From Hymenoscyphus infarciens (taxonomy: Eukaryota; Ascomycota; Leotiomycetes; Helotiales; Helotiaceae), in the NCBI GenBank assembly GCA_001414345.1, contig LLCB01000010.1:310001-374000 (forward strand): 64,000 nt of DNA, in the 5' to 3' direction. Every line of letters starts with the position of its first letter. The first letter of the stretch is position 1. The position numbers and the translations under genes were made by a program. This document shows, in pieces, positions 10,823 to 20,994 of the stretch. Below the pieces are notes generated by a model. The model searched no databases. It had not been told where the DNA came from and saw only the letters and a list, made by a program, of their open reading frames with translations.

Positions 10823-11696
10823 TGTGGAGCGTGGTTTTATTGGATGTTTGGACTGGGATAAGAGCGTGGCTTGATAAAATAATGGAAGTGTGGAAGAGTA
10901 ATAATCTGCAAAATTAAGATATTGCTCTCCAGCCCAGAACAGCATTTGGGAACACTCGACGTGTAATCTGTGAAGGAAAGAGCGAGTGATGCGTGCCTTC
11001 CTCGATAGCCCAATTCTCCCCGCTTGAGGAGAAAGAGCGACCACCAAAGCACGGTAGCCCAGACTTAAACAAAACACGTAAGAAAAGACGGCCCTGGTTC
11101 TGTGCTTGAGGGACAAAGACCAGGGTATGAAACTTTTCATTGTAGAGAAATCGATAGCCCCAGAACAGATTTGCCCTTTAGCTAGTCCCGGGGCCAAAAT
11201 ATGGTGGAAGACAAATGATACACCGTGGAATAGTAAAAGTCCCGAACTTTGCAAGTTTTGTATGAGAATATCTAGGGATATCAAGAAATCGAGTTCCTGA
11301 AACTTCCAAAACTTCTCATACAAGACTTTTGATTGTCCTGAATCTTTTGTACAATCCAGAGCAAGGTAGCTAGCTGTACGCGGAGCAATGAGGGGGAGCT
11401 CAGAATAGCTGACCTTGGAACAAGCCACAACAGATTATATGCCAATTCAGCCCAGCAATCAATGAACGGATAACTGAAACAGAACTGCTCCATTGACCAT
11501 TCTCCAGATTCGCATTCAACAAGTGGATTGATCCCCTAACAACCATAGTTGCAAACTGCTGCCCGGGCTCCTTTGTACAAGTGTATTCAAACACATCTCT
11601 CCCCGTCTCCAAATAATCATACACCCCAATTGCAACACCTAGGTATCACTTCCACGTCTCCCACCCAATCCCACAATTCTACACACCATCTGACGC
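10823..11696. other. intergenic
   Basis: About 870 bp, containing the promoter of the secreted-protein gene and the 3' side of the bL34m gene. Frames present on both strands are fragmentary and have no domain. Confidence 0.45.
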
Positions 11697-12188
11697 CTAA
11701 TGACTCAAAGTACTCCTCTTCTTCGCCCTCCTCCTCTTCAAAATCATCCGCCCGGTCCGACTCTTCAGCCTAGCCAAGAACCCATGCCGTCTCTTCCTCA
11801 CGAAATGACTAGGATTAAACGTATTCCTGGGCGCACACCGCACCTGCATGCCCTCCATCGCCGGATGCGTAGACATCTTGAAAGGTAGAATCGCGAGGTC
11901 TAGCAGGGTTTCGTTCGCGGTTGTGGTGGAGGTTTGAGGGATCGCCGAGGCGTGTGATCGTAGAGCGGATGGGAAGATTGTTGGTCGAAGGGGGGTGAGG
12001 GATGTGAATGTTCTAGAGAGGGTGGGAGTTAGTTTGTTGCATGTATATAGAGGGTTGGTGGATAGGAAGGGATGAGGAGAGGTATACCTTTTTGAGGAAG
12101 CTTTTGCGGTGACATTTTGTGTTATTCTTGCTCCGGTGGGTAATTTGGAGAAGGCACCAAGGCCACGAGAGCAACGTAGACACAGCAT
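11697..12188 (-). CDS. MRPL34: mitochondrial large-subunit ribosomal protein bL34m
   Basis: The C-terminal 50 residues are the typical L34 signature: NTFNPSHFVRKRRHGFLARL followed by KSRTGRMILKRRRAKKRSTLSH. The frame is open throughout, but an in-frame 75-nt intron is likely between 12087 (GTATAC) and 12013 (CTCTCTAG), with a CTAAC branch site. Spliced product is 138 residues; without splicing it gains 25 unlikely residues. The N-terminal half is basic and serine/threonine-rich with no acidic cluster, as expected for a mitochondrial import presequence followed by a linker. The protein belongs to the 54S mitoribosomal subunit. The gene is divergent from the one at 12449, with 260 bp between the two starts. 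Confidence 0.88.
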   Translation of the reverse strand: MLCLRCSRGLGAFSKLPTGARITQNVTAKASSKRYTSPHPFLSTNPLYTCNKLTPTLSRTFTSLTPLRPTIFPSALRSHASAIPQTSTTTANETLLDLAILPFKMSTHPAMEGMQVRCAPRNTFNPSHFVRKRRHGFLARLKSRTGRMILKRRRAKKRSTLSH

Positions 12189-12448
12189 CTTGGGATGGTG
12201 GTGTACAATTGAATTGAAGGACCCTCCTTGGTGTTGAAGCTCGGTCGGAGGTTGAGGCTCGCAAGATCCGCGCTAGCAGCACTCCGTATTTTTTTTCTAG
12301 ACTTCAACCCACCAAGAACTTTTCTGGCGCAACACCTCACAACTTTTCTACGCCCAAACAATTTTCTTGTCACAGAACTTCACACACCTTATTAAACTAA
12401 ATACATCTACTCTCCAATTAGAACTCAACCCTCCAAATCCCCTTCAAA

Positions 12449-13057
12449 ATGTCAGCCTGGCCTCCCCACCGAAAACACGACCCCCTCCCCGTCCCCCAAG
12501 AATTCGCCCTCAAAATGCTCTCCGAATACATAACCGCCACCGCAACGCAACCCTACCTCCTGCCCAACGCCAAACTCGAGCCCTCCGGTCCAACAGCTGG
12601 TTCCAGCAACAGCATCATAATCCGAAACCTGCAACGAGTAGAAGCTGGTCTGCGAGGAGAATGGCTCGCACCAGTGGTAGATTTAGAAGTCGCCGTCGCT
12701 GAGGGCATAGATGAGAAGGAGGGTGATGCCGCGGAGGGCTGGCAGAACTTGGAGGATTATCAATTGGAGCAGGAGGAACTAGATGGCGAGGTTGCGCCGG
12801 ATACTACGGTTGTTCAACAGGATGGGGATGATGAAGGCGAGGATGATATCGAGTATGGTGGGGAGGAGGCGGATGCGCCTGCACCGAAATCACTGAAGCG
12901 AAAGAACGAGGGCGCAGATTCTGAGCCAAAAGCCAAGAAGCCTAAGGATAAGGAGGCCAGGAAACTGGAAAAGAAAGAGAAACTCAAGCGGGAAAAGAGA
13001 GAAAAAGAAGAGAAGAGAAAAGCTGCGCAGCAGGCACAAGCAGAAGAAAGCGAGTAA
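12449..13057 (+). CDS. probable RNA polymerase I subunit RPA14 (Ker1-like)
   Basis: A single-exon frame of 202 residues. The N-terminal 75 residues look folded (FALKMLSEYITATATQPYLL, then IIIRNLQRVEAGLRGEWLAP). The rest is acidic, then a highly charged lysine/glutamate tail (KKPKDKEARKLEKKEKLKR). This layout matches fungal RPA14/Ker1, the small subunit that pairs with RPA43 in the stalk of nuclear RNA polymerase I; fission yeast Ker1 is named for its K/E-rich tail. The assignment rests on the 'RNLQRVEAGLRGEW' type segment and overall layout, not on a database match. The 3' end converges on STE24 with only 83 bp between the stop codons. Confidence 0.6.
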   Translation: MSAWPPHRKHDPLPVPQEFALKMLSEYITATATQPYLLPNAKLEPSGPTAGSSNSIIIRNLQRVEAGLRGEWLAPVVDLEVAVAEGIDEKEGDAAEGWQNLEDYQLEQEELDGEVAPDTTVVQQDGDDEGEDDIEYGGEEADAPAPKSLKRKNEGADSEPKAKKPKDKEARKLEKKEKLKREKREKEEKRKAAQQAQAEESE

Positions 13058-13140
13058 ACTTTCCACGATCACGAAGACAAAAACCAAGAGCGGACAAGTG
13101 CCAATCTAGCGCCTCCTTCTATTACTACATAAGCTATAGT

Positions 13141-14673
13141 TTACAATTCTCTGCCACTCGCTTTCGACACCTTCTCATCGTCCGACTCGGGAGCGACAGC
13201 CTTCTCGTCAATCCATCCCAAGGCACCAAGTCTCTCTGACAGAATCGGGTGGGAGAAATGGTAACTGGCATACATCCAATCCGCATCCATGGTGCTCAAG
13301 TTCTGGATTTGAAGCTTGATCAAGGAACGGGCAAGTTCGGTCTGATAACCCAGCTTTTGCGCAAACGCATCTGCCTCGAACTCATATTTTCTGCTGAGGA
13401 TGTTCATCAAGAGCTTGATGACTGTGTCCATGGGTGCAAGAGCGTCGGAGAAGAGGATGAAGCCGATTATAATTGGGTATTCGTTGTGGAAACCGAAGGA
13501 TTGATAGAGGGAGTGGTTGTTGATGAAGACGGAGAAGAGGGAGAAGATGTAGAAGAAGTGTGCCTAGAAAATGTTAGAGACGTTTCCCGCACGATGAACT
13601 GTTTAATTTACCTGTGAGATTCCGAAGAGTTTTGTTGTGTGGCCTAATTTCCAGTGACCAAGTTCGTGTGCCAAAACAGCTACGACTTCCTCGGTCTTGC
13701 TCTTCTCAATCAAGGTATCGTAGATGACAATGTGCTTTTTCCATGGCATACCAAAGAAATACGCGTTGCTGTGTGCCGATCGCTTGCTGCCATCGATAAC
13801 ATAGAGCTCGTGAAGTGGGAAGTTCAATCCAGCAGCCAATCCTTCCACGCTAGTCTTCAATTCGCCAGATTCCAGAGTAGAAAGTTTGTTGAACAGAGGA
13901 AGAATAGCAATCGGGTAGATAGTAATCATAAAGACCTGTAATCCAGCGCCGAACAACCAGAGGTAGTAGAAGAAGTTATTCCCAGCCTTCTGAACGATAG
14001 CCAAGAAGCCCGCGAGAATCGGAGGAGCAAGCACGAGCGCCAACAATTGACCCTTGATAATATCCGTGACGAAAAGCTTAGGCGTCTGTTTATTGAACCC
14101 GAATTTCTCTTCCAAGACAAAGGTATGATAGATTGAAGTCGGGAGCGAGATGACCTGTTGAATGACGATGAAGGAGAGGACGAAAACAATCGAATGGGAG
14201 ATTTCGCCGCTGAATCGAGTAGGGGCATACGAGAGAAGCCAGGAGCCTGTCACAACCCAGATCTTGGGGAGGATGTCGAAGTAGATGAATGCTGTGTTTT
14301 GGAGTTGACCGTAGAGACCGCTGACGAGACTGTACTTCGCTTTCGCTCTTCCATATGCCTAGATGAACCTCCGTGTCAGAAAATGTAGCTTCCCGCCCTG
14401 CGCTGCAGCTGCCATAACCTACCTGACTCTTATCAAACACATCCTGCGAGACCTCGTTCTTGAGAACCTTGGGTGGACTAGTCTTCTTCAAGACCTGGTA
14501 TTGTCGCAGAGAAAGGAAGCCTTCGAATGCGAATTGTGCAAGGGAGAAGCCCACGATGAGCTTCTTCCACGGAAACAGAGGCCTGTCAAGGAACCGGGCG
14601 AGGCGCTGAAGGAGCATATTAGTTTAATCCCGTATCTTTTGGCAACAGGGCAATCTACCTGAAGGAAATCCAT
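13141..14673 (-). CDS. STE24: CAAX prenyl protease 1 (STE24, M48 zinc protease)
   Basis: Four exons (14673-14659, 14605-14423, 14358-13612, 13563-13141) give 455 residues, the normal length for Ste24. The zinc motif HELGH (residues 297-301) follows VVAVLA, and a conserved EFEAD segment (about 376-380) supplies the third metal ligand. Several hydrophobic helices surround it (for example SIVFVLSFIVIQQVISL and LWLFGAGLQVFMITIYPIAI), as in this multi-spanning ER/inner nuclear membrane enzyme. It cleaves the -AAX tripeptide from farnesylated proteins such as a-factor type pheromones. Exon 1 encodes only MDFLQ. All introns have GT-AG borders and preserve frame. A MITE lies 162 bp upstream of the start codon. 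The C-terminus reads SKASGREL, with no classical retention signal. Confidence 0.93.
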
Positions 14674-14834
14674 CTTGGCCTGAAGATGGAAGTTGAAGTT
14701 GTTGGGAAATGAGAACAGGTTGGTCTGACACAAAGTACTCAGGTAACCTCCGCCCCTCAGAGATCTGTCTCCAGCAGCCCAGGCACGTAACACGCCGCGA
14801 AGTTTATCCGATGCTAAGCGAAGGGGTAGACAAC

Positions 14835-15019
14835 CTCACGGTGGACAAAATAAGTGGCAGCATTACTTGTATATAAGGTAAAAGCTCTCAACGATTGAGA
14901 GTGAGGTAAACTAGCGTCTTGCACATCTCTTCATTTTTACGATCAGTGGTTGTTAAGTTATCGCGTTGCGATTTTAGCACGGTCTAAATTGTGCTGCCAC
15001 TTTTTTTGTCCACCGCGAG
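14835..15019. mobile_element. MITE-like element with TIRs and 5-bp target duplication
   Basis: A 185-bp element with terminal inverted repeats of about 28 bp. The left end begins CTCACGGTGGACAAAATAAG and the right end, read in reverse complement, begins CTCGCGGTGGACAAAAAAAG; both continue into TGGCAGCA. The direct repeat ACAAC flanks both ends (14830-14834 and 15020-15024), as a target-site duplication would. A small perfect palindrome (CTCTCAA-CGA-TTGAGAG) lies inside. No coding capacity. It sits in the upstream region of STE24. The superfamily is not clear from a 5-bp duplication alone. Confidence 0.8.
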
Positions 15020-15024
15020 ACAAC

Positions 15025-15429
15025 CCGGACAATCTCTGAAATTGCTTCTGCCTAGATTATATTTCACTGAGATCACAGGGCTCATGCTCATGTTTATAAG
15101 TACTACTTTTATTCAGACTCTATGTGAATCCCATTTTCAGGATTCCTTGTCTTTCCCTGTGAAATCTCATCGTTCTTCATCATCAAAAGAAAGGCCGCCA
15201 GCCAGCCCAAATCAATCTTTAACCACCAACCTCAACCCGATAAATCAACCAGGATTTCTCGAGTTGAATGAACCATGAAAACCACATTTTGAAAACCCCC
15301 TTACTAGCATGACTCGCCTAGTTACTAGAAGCCTACTCATACAATTTCTCTCCCACCAGATCCCCACCAAACGTGCTCATCAAGTTGTGATAATTTACCA
15401 GCCCAATTCACCGCTGGCGCCACCCTGCT
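15025..15429. other. intergenic between MITE and large gene
   Basis: About 400 bp without a supported gene; it holds the 3' flank of the minus-strand gene ending at 15430. Confidence 0.5.
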
Positions 15430-18336
15430 TTAAGACCACTCCATAACATCATCTTCTGGTGGGATTGAGCGCTGGCGGATGGGGTCGGGACTGGAAGGGT
15501 TGATGTATTCCCAGTCCTCCGCAGTAAGGCCCTTGAAATCGATCAGGTTCTTGAAGCATTCCTCCTCCTCCAGTTCTCTGTTTACCCACGTTCGTTTGTC
15601 TCCAAGTTGGAAGATAGGATCGCATCCAACCCTATGCGGGAATAAAATCTCGTAGAGCAGCTTCTTATCCTCTACAAGCTCCTTGATTTGATCGAGGTGG
15701 TTCTTCTTCTCTTCTTCCTCTGCTCTCTTCTCCTCTTCCTCTTCCTTCTTTCTTTCTTCCTCTGCCTTTTCTCTCTCCTCCTCTGCCTTCTTTCTCGCTT
15801 CCTCTACCTTCTCCTCGACCCTCCGTCTTTCTTCCTCTGCCATCATTCTTAGTTCATTTGCCTGCGTAGCTGCTTGCGCATTCAGTTGCTGAGTAAATAC
15901 ACCCCTCTCCTTGTGTAACCGACCAAGCATCAATCCCATCAGCTCCAACCGCCAAGTCTTTGTGTATAACGTCGTTAGGTTTTCGTCCATGTTTTTGACA
16001 TTAATTGTAGGACTGACCATGGGGAAAAGGCCAAAAGCTTTCAAACGGTCAATGTGATCTTTCTTCCGCCTAGCCATGTACATCTCCCACAAATACCCAG
16101 GGTGCTCTTTGATGTGGTTATCAAAATCTCTTTGGAGCTTTTCATATGTCCATAGCTTACTAACGTCAGCAATGGGATGACATGTTGCGAGAAACAGCCG
16201 ATAGTTATCATCTGACAATGTGTGGACTGCCACTGGGCCATTTGTGGGTTGTTGACGAAGTGTATACTGGGGGGTATTGCCTAAAGAGCTTGGCATGGAG
16301 GCCTTGGCGATTGTCTGGCTACCAGTTACGGTTGGTGACATAGATCCAAAATTTGGAAATCTCCACCTTTTAGCTGCCATGGGCTCCACTGTTGTAGAGT
16401 CGCCATCGTCTTCAAGCTGCCGCTTTCTCTCTAATGTGCTGTTGGTCTTCTCAAGTTGAGATGGAGCGGCCATAAATCTGGAGCCTGTTCCTTGCGGTAA
16501 CGCTTTCGCAATTGAAGCTACCTCAATGCCTCCTTCCGCAGATTTGGGAGCCTCTGATTCAGGATACTTTTGTGAGATGTTATCCGCAGGGACCACATCA
16601 CTTTGGGAAATTGAGGTAAGGTCGCTTGCTGAAGGAGTGACTGAAACGCCCCCAGTTGAAGGGTTTGTCATGATAGCGGAATTTTTTGAGTGAATTGGCA
16701 GAATTTTAGTTGGAGGGTTTGGTTGAGCAACTATGCTGGAATCTTGGGAGTTAGTTTGGTTGGGAACGTCCTGCTTGTCCATGGTGATTTGGGTAGGACT
16801 AATGCTTTTTGGAGTAGGTGTAAATGCTGAGCTACTTGGATTCACGTCTGGTGATTGATAAGAAGCTTGAAGAGGAGCTGGTCCAAAAGATAGCTGAGAC
16901 TGAGTGCCTGTAGCTTGTGTTGAATGCTGTAAGCTCACGGATCTTTGGCGAAGCATGTTCTGACCTATTGGACCTGAAACACTAACTTGGGTTGACAAGT
17001 TTGTGTTGGCTTGTTTAAATGGATGGTTTGGAATGTCAGTGTTATTAACAGTTGCAGGTGTCGTAGAAGGTTGGATAGGTGGTGTGTTGGCGCTAGGTTG
17101 ACCAGAGGAAGCTGGGCTGTGGTGACTGGCAGCTGTTTCATTGTTGATTTGTGAAGTATTCACCATAGCACTTGGTGCAGGTTGCATTTGGCCAAATGGA
17201 GAGGTCACAACCATGTGTGGAGGCAGTCCTTGTTCACGCGCCATCTTGTGCCATGCCCCAATCACGAAGTTGAATCTTTTGTAAAGCCATTTCTTTTCCT
17301 CCACGCCGACCTCCCCCCAAAGGCGCTGAAAACAGTAGACTTCCACTTGTGTAATATTGTTCTCAATAACAGGGTTTTGGGCTGCGTTGACAGGATCCTG
17401 ATTGTCCTTCTCACATATTTTATGGAGGCTCATCATCTGGTCATATCCCTCACGTACTCTTTTGCCGAACCGCTGCAACATAATTTGATCACTCTCTTCT
17501 TGTGTATGGTTGGGAGGTTGGTTTGTTGCTCCAGGTGCTTCTGCATTCATTGGGTAGTGAGCTACTGTCATGTAACCAGGCGGCGCAGCAGGAGGCATTT
17601 GATACTGGTGTCCAAGCTGGAAGTGGTGGTTTCCAGGTCCTTGTTCGCTCATGGGATGAGTTACTGTCATGAAACCCGGTGGTGGTTGAGGAGGAGGCCC
17701 ATGATAGTGGCTTGCCATGTGTACGTTGTGATTTACAGGTACATGCCCAGAAGCCCAGTACGGATTGTGGTTCTGAAAGCCTAGCGGGGGTGGAGACATT
17801 TGATTTGGCTGCCCATGGAAAACAACTTGTGCAGGATGTGGTGGCAGGTGCGGTGATCCCATATTGCCCGGTCCATGATAGACACCTTGTTGTGGAAGAG
17901 ACAGACTCATATGCGCAGGCGCTTGACCGGTTTGTGGAAGTGGAGCGACGTGCTGTTGAGGGTTTGGACCAGAAGGGCTTTGATTCCATTGCTGAAAAGC
18001 CATAAGCACCGCAGAGTCATTAATTTGTGTTGGGTCGGGATAGCCTGGGAATTCGGTGCTAGGTGTTTGTGGAGCTGAAGGTCTTTTTTCATGTCGCGGG
18101 TCTTTCACTATATTGATGTTAGTGCCACAATCTCCAATGTCAGTCAGTAACTTACAAAAGTCCAGGAGCGCGGGGCCAGAGAGGCGGTGTTCAGTTCTTC
18201 CATGGTTCTCAAGGGTTGCCAAATCCATCAATCTCATGCTACTGGAGCGCCGACCCCATTCGCAGCGCTTGCAGGTGTAACCTTCTTCTGGGCCTCTTTC
18301 CAAGCCAACCGCGTTCATGTTACCCAGGTCCATCAT
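15430..18336 (-). CDS. large hypothetical protein, C2H2-like N-terminus and charged coiled coil
   Basis: The frame is open for 968 codons. A consensus intron (GTAAGT at 18155, CTAAC branch, ATAG ending at 18108) of 48 nt lies near the 5' end and would remove 16 residues, leaving 952. The N-terminus carries Cys22-x2-Cys25...His45-x4-His50, resembling a zinc finger with a long spacing. Then comes a long P/Q/H/G-rich disordered region, a folded-looking segment (CFQRLWGEVGVEEKKWLYKR), a S/T/P/Q-rich linker, another folded segment (YLWEMYMARRKKDHIDRLKA), an E/K/R coiled coil (EEERRRVEEKVEEARKKAEE and onward) and an acidic end. It may be a nuclear or regulatory protein, but no family is recognised. 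Short tandem repeats crowd its upstream region. Confidence 0.75.
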   Translation of the reverse strand: MMDLGNMNAVGLERGPEEGYTCKRCEWGRRSSSMRLMDLATLENHGRTEHRLSGPALLDFCKLLTDIGDCGTNINIVKDPRHEKRPSAPQTPSTEFPGYPDPTQINDSAVLMAFQQWNQSPSGPNPQQHVAPLPQTGQAPAHMSLSLPQQGVYHGPGNMGSPHLPPHPAQVVFHGQPNQMSPPPLGFQNHNPYWASGHVPVNHNVHMASHYHGPPPQPPPGFMTVTHPMSEQGPGNHHFQLGHQYQMPPAAPPGYMTVAHYPMNAEAPGATNQPPNHTQEESDQIMLQRFGKRVREGYDQMMSLHKICEKDNQDPVNAAQNPVIENNITQVEVYCFQRLWGEVGVEEKKWLYKRFNFVIGAWHKMAREQGLPPHMVVTSPFGQMQPAPSAMVNTSQINNETAASHHSPASSGQPSANTPPIQPSTTPATVNNTDIPNHPFKQANTNLSTQVSVSGPIGQNMLRQRSVSLQHSTQATGTQSQLSFGPAPLQASYQSPDVNPSSSAFTPTPKSISPTQITMDKQDVPNQTNSQDSSIVAQPNPPTKILPIHSKNSAIMTNPSTGGVSVTPSASDLTSISQSDVVPADNISQKYPESEAPKSAEGGIEVASIAKALPQGTGSRFMAAPSQLEKTNSTLERKRQLEDDGDSTTVEPMAAKRWRFPNFGSMSPTVTGSQTIAKASMPSSLGNTPQYTLRQQPTNGPVAVHTLSDDNYRLFLATCHPIADVSKLWTYEKLQRDFDNHIKEHPGYLWEMYMARRKKDHIDRLKAFGLFPMVSPTINVKNMDENLTTLYTKTWRLELMGLMLGRLHKERGVFTQQLNAQAATQANELRMMAEEERRRVEEKVEEARKKAEEEREKAEEERKKEEEEEKRAEEEEKKNHLDQIKELVEDKKLLYEILFPHRVGCDPIFQLGDKRTWVNRELEEEECFKNLIDFKGLTAEDWEYINPSSPDPIRQRSIPPEDDVMEWS

Positions 18337-18548
18337 CTATGAGGGAGAGGCGAGTGCCGCCCTCGTTGTTGGAGTGTGAATATGCTGAGACAAGGAGCCG
18401 ACTTGACTCTGGTTATCAAGTGGTTGAGACGATGATCGGATGAAGAATCAAGTTGGTTGATTGGACGGACAGCAGGAGTCGGCGCAGGGTTCTTCTGTTG
18501 CCAATTGGTATTGGAAGGCGACGTGAAGATTGCTTGCGGCGTGTCGCG

Positions 18549-18572
18549 TACCTGGTACCTGGTACCTGGTAC
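18549..18572. repeat. tandem repeat TACCTGG x3
   Basis: Three exact copies of the 7-bp unit TACCTGG followed by TAC, upstream of the minus-strand gene starting at 18336. Confidence 0.85.
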
Positions 18573-18661
18573 GGAGGACCTGCGTTGTCCAAGACTTTCC
18601 GACAATGGCGATGAGGGATGTCAGAGAGAAAGGTGGACAAGGCTGGACTCTGAGAAGGCGA

Positions 18662-18688
18662 GAGCGTTGAGAGCGTTGAGAGCGTTGA
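18662..18688. repeat. tandem repeat GAGCGTTGA x3
   Basis: Three exact copies of a 9-bp unit, followed by degenerate GCTGAGAG copies. Confidence 0.85.
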
Positions 18689-18877
18689 GCTGAGAGTGTT
18701 GAGCTGAGAGCGCGTTTGGTGAATGTGCGCCGAATGAATATTTGGAAGACAATAGAAGGGCGGCCGGCAGAAAGAGACAATAGAAAAGCAGAAGCGACGA
18801 AGCGACGAAGTCGACCCAATGCAAGCAACCAAATCAAAACCAACGTCAAATGGATGCTAGAAGGAAAAGTGCTATGT

Positions 18878-18907
18878 GATGCAATGCGATGCAATGCGAT
18901 GCAATGC
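18878..18907. repeat. tandem repeat GATGCAATGC x3
   Basis: Three exact copies of a 10-bp unit. Confidence 0.85.
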
Positions 18908-19336
18908 AGCACTGCAAAATTGTAAAAAGTGACAATGTCGGATGTCTTTCTTTCTTGCTCTTCCTCTTTGCGTCGGGAGCAGGTAGGAGGGAAGGGCAAA
19001 ATGGGCATTCCGGGAGGGATATTATAACTTTCCTGAAATGATACTAACAGAGTCCGCTGCGTGCACTACTTCTACTTCTTAGTTTATCACCAGAATGGCC
19101 ATGGCGAGAGGACGCTGGTGGGGATTGGGATGGATGAATGGATGAATGGATGGGAAGAGGCTCTACAGCTTTCCTCTAGCATGGCGGAGGTGCTGCTGTC
19201 TCAATTCTGATGCCCCCATCGCACCTTCCGATTGCACTATACCCAGCAGGCACTCACATTTGGATCCCCTTTAAGGCTTAGGCACCAATTTTCACCATCA
19301 TAATTCAATGATGCTACAACCTGTGAATCTTTATTT

Positions 19337-19364
19337 GTCTTTTGGTGTAAGAAAACCAAAAGAC
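19337..19364. repeat. perfect 10-bp inverted repeat (hairpin)
   Basis: GTCTTTTGGT, an 8-nt spacer, then its exact reverse complement ACCAAAAGAC. Function unknown; it could be a relic of a small element. Confidence 0.7.
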
Positions 19365-20094
19365 GTAGCAGCCAGCCTTACCATATAACCAATAAGACGG
19401 TTGTCCTAGTTTTATGGCACTAAAATAGGCACACCATTTCATCAAACAATAATGATGAAAGTATTCGTATATACTAGATTCGTCAGTATATGATTACGCA
19501 GGAATTCTTAGGTGTTTTCTTTTACATCACCCGGCAGCTTTGTCTTTGTGGATCATCCTACTCTCTAGATATGTTTACCTAACGTGTTAAGACACCCCCA
19601 AGCATGCGGGGTTGTGATTGTCTGCATAAAAGAGGATTTTTCTCGTTCTTAGGAAGTGGCTGCGCCCTAATTGCTCAACTCTACAATAAAAAGGTTCCTT
19701 GGTTAAAACATAAATATAACATGTAGAAGAGAGTTGAAGATTTAGTCGTAGGGTTAAAAAGGTATAAAGGCTCACCCTACAAAAATGGTACAGCAATGCA
19801 CACAAACGAGAAAACAAAGAGCAAAGAGGGTGTTCTTCACACCACTCTGAGGTGTTTACAAAAAGCAATTGCAAGGATATTAGGGAGTTCATTGCTCTTT
19901 GGAGTTCTTCATAGGGCAAATGTCGTCTTCTGCTGCTTTGGAAGAATAAGCAAAGTTTCTTTGTTCACAGACCAATGGAAGGGAACATTGACACGTGAAA
20001 TAAAAATATGTTCCAGTACCTGGTATTTTGTTGCCATAACCAACGTTGTATTCTCTCAGAATATGGGTATCTTATGTTTCCTTCCTACATCTCC

Positions 20095-20647
20095 TCACGC
20101 AATGACTCTAAATTTCTGTGACTGAACCAGCCATTTTCGTTTTCCCTTTGATACTTTCCCATACACCTCCCAATTCGGTACCAACACAATGTTATCTGTG
20201 AAGCCCTGTACATCTCCTGCCTCTCCATATTTGACGCTGCCGCTGACCAGGACTGCGATGCTCATCTTCTTCCCAGCCTGATTTGCCTCCAGGAATGCGT
20301 CGGGAGCTCCGATGTTGTAGTTTGCGTTTAAAACATGGCAGTCAAAGGACTGAAGCTCGTAGTGTGTTTTCGGCGGTTGCTTCTCGAAGATGGTAGCGAG
20401 GTCTGCCGGGTTGGCGACGAGGTTCCCATTGAGAGAGATGTCTGGTTTGAGGGGGGAGTTGGGATCGAGTTTGACGTAGAAGTTGTGTAGGTCCTTTAGA
20501 GCGCCTGGTTTGCCGAGGGACTGGTAGTATGTGTTGCAGAAGATCTCAGAAGCTGCAGGAGGGTTAGCATGAAATGTATAGGTTATGGGGTGGTAACTCG
20601 CTCTCGACGGCCACTTTAACTTCTAAATCTTCGGAAAGTTCAGACAT
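20095..20647 (-). CDS. NTF2-like protein, probable mRNA export factor Mtr2
   Basis: Exon 1 (20647-20602) encodes MSELSEDLEVKVAVE and exon 2 (20552-20095) encodes 152 residues beginning SEIFCNTYYQSLGKPGALKD. Together 167 residues form an NTF2-fold protein: FYVKLDPNSP, then SLNGNLVANPADLATIFEKQ, HYELQSFDCHVL and a strand-rich C-terminus (DNIVLVPNWEVYG, WLVQSQKFRVIA). This pattern fits fungal Mtr2, which heterodimerises with the export receptor Mex67. No GT donor in the needed phase exists; a GC donor (GA|GCGAGT at 20601) with a GCTAAC branch site and CCTGCAG acceptor gives a clean 49-nt GC-AG intron. Divergent from MSM1, with 347 bp between the starts. NTF2-like is firm; Mtr2 is likely. Confidence 0.7.
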
Positions 20648-20994
20648 GTTGGAGGGGCAGCTAACAGTTGGAGATTTTCCGGAATTTGTGGGAGGATCAA
20701 GCCACGAGTAACAAGCTGCTGGACGTGGGCTTTTTCCAGCAATGTGAGAAGAGAAATCAGATGATGCTTCGAGGTTGGAAGGTGTTTCCAGAGATCTATG
20801 GGTGTGTGGAATTAGGATAATATGTTGTGAAGATTGATTAACTTGACGTTGGAGGGAAGACGCGCCGCATTCTCCGCATTGTTTAAGTGCGGCTGGATTC
20901 CGCGCTTGGGGCTCAGGTCGCACAGCTTGAGCTTCTTTTTCCGGGGACCTGATGGCTTGATGCTTGATGTGACCAGCTCCAACCAAAACCGGCG

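Larger units (their letters stand above)
18337..20094. other. intergenic with simple repeats and a hairpin
   Basis: 1.76 kb with no supported gene. The first 570 bp, upstream of the minus-strand gene, hold three short tandem repeats listed separately, plus GGATGAAT-type repeats near 19131. A perfect hairpin is at 19337-19364. Frames in this interval are low-complexity shadows. Confidence 0.5.
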
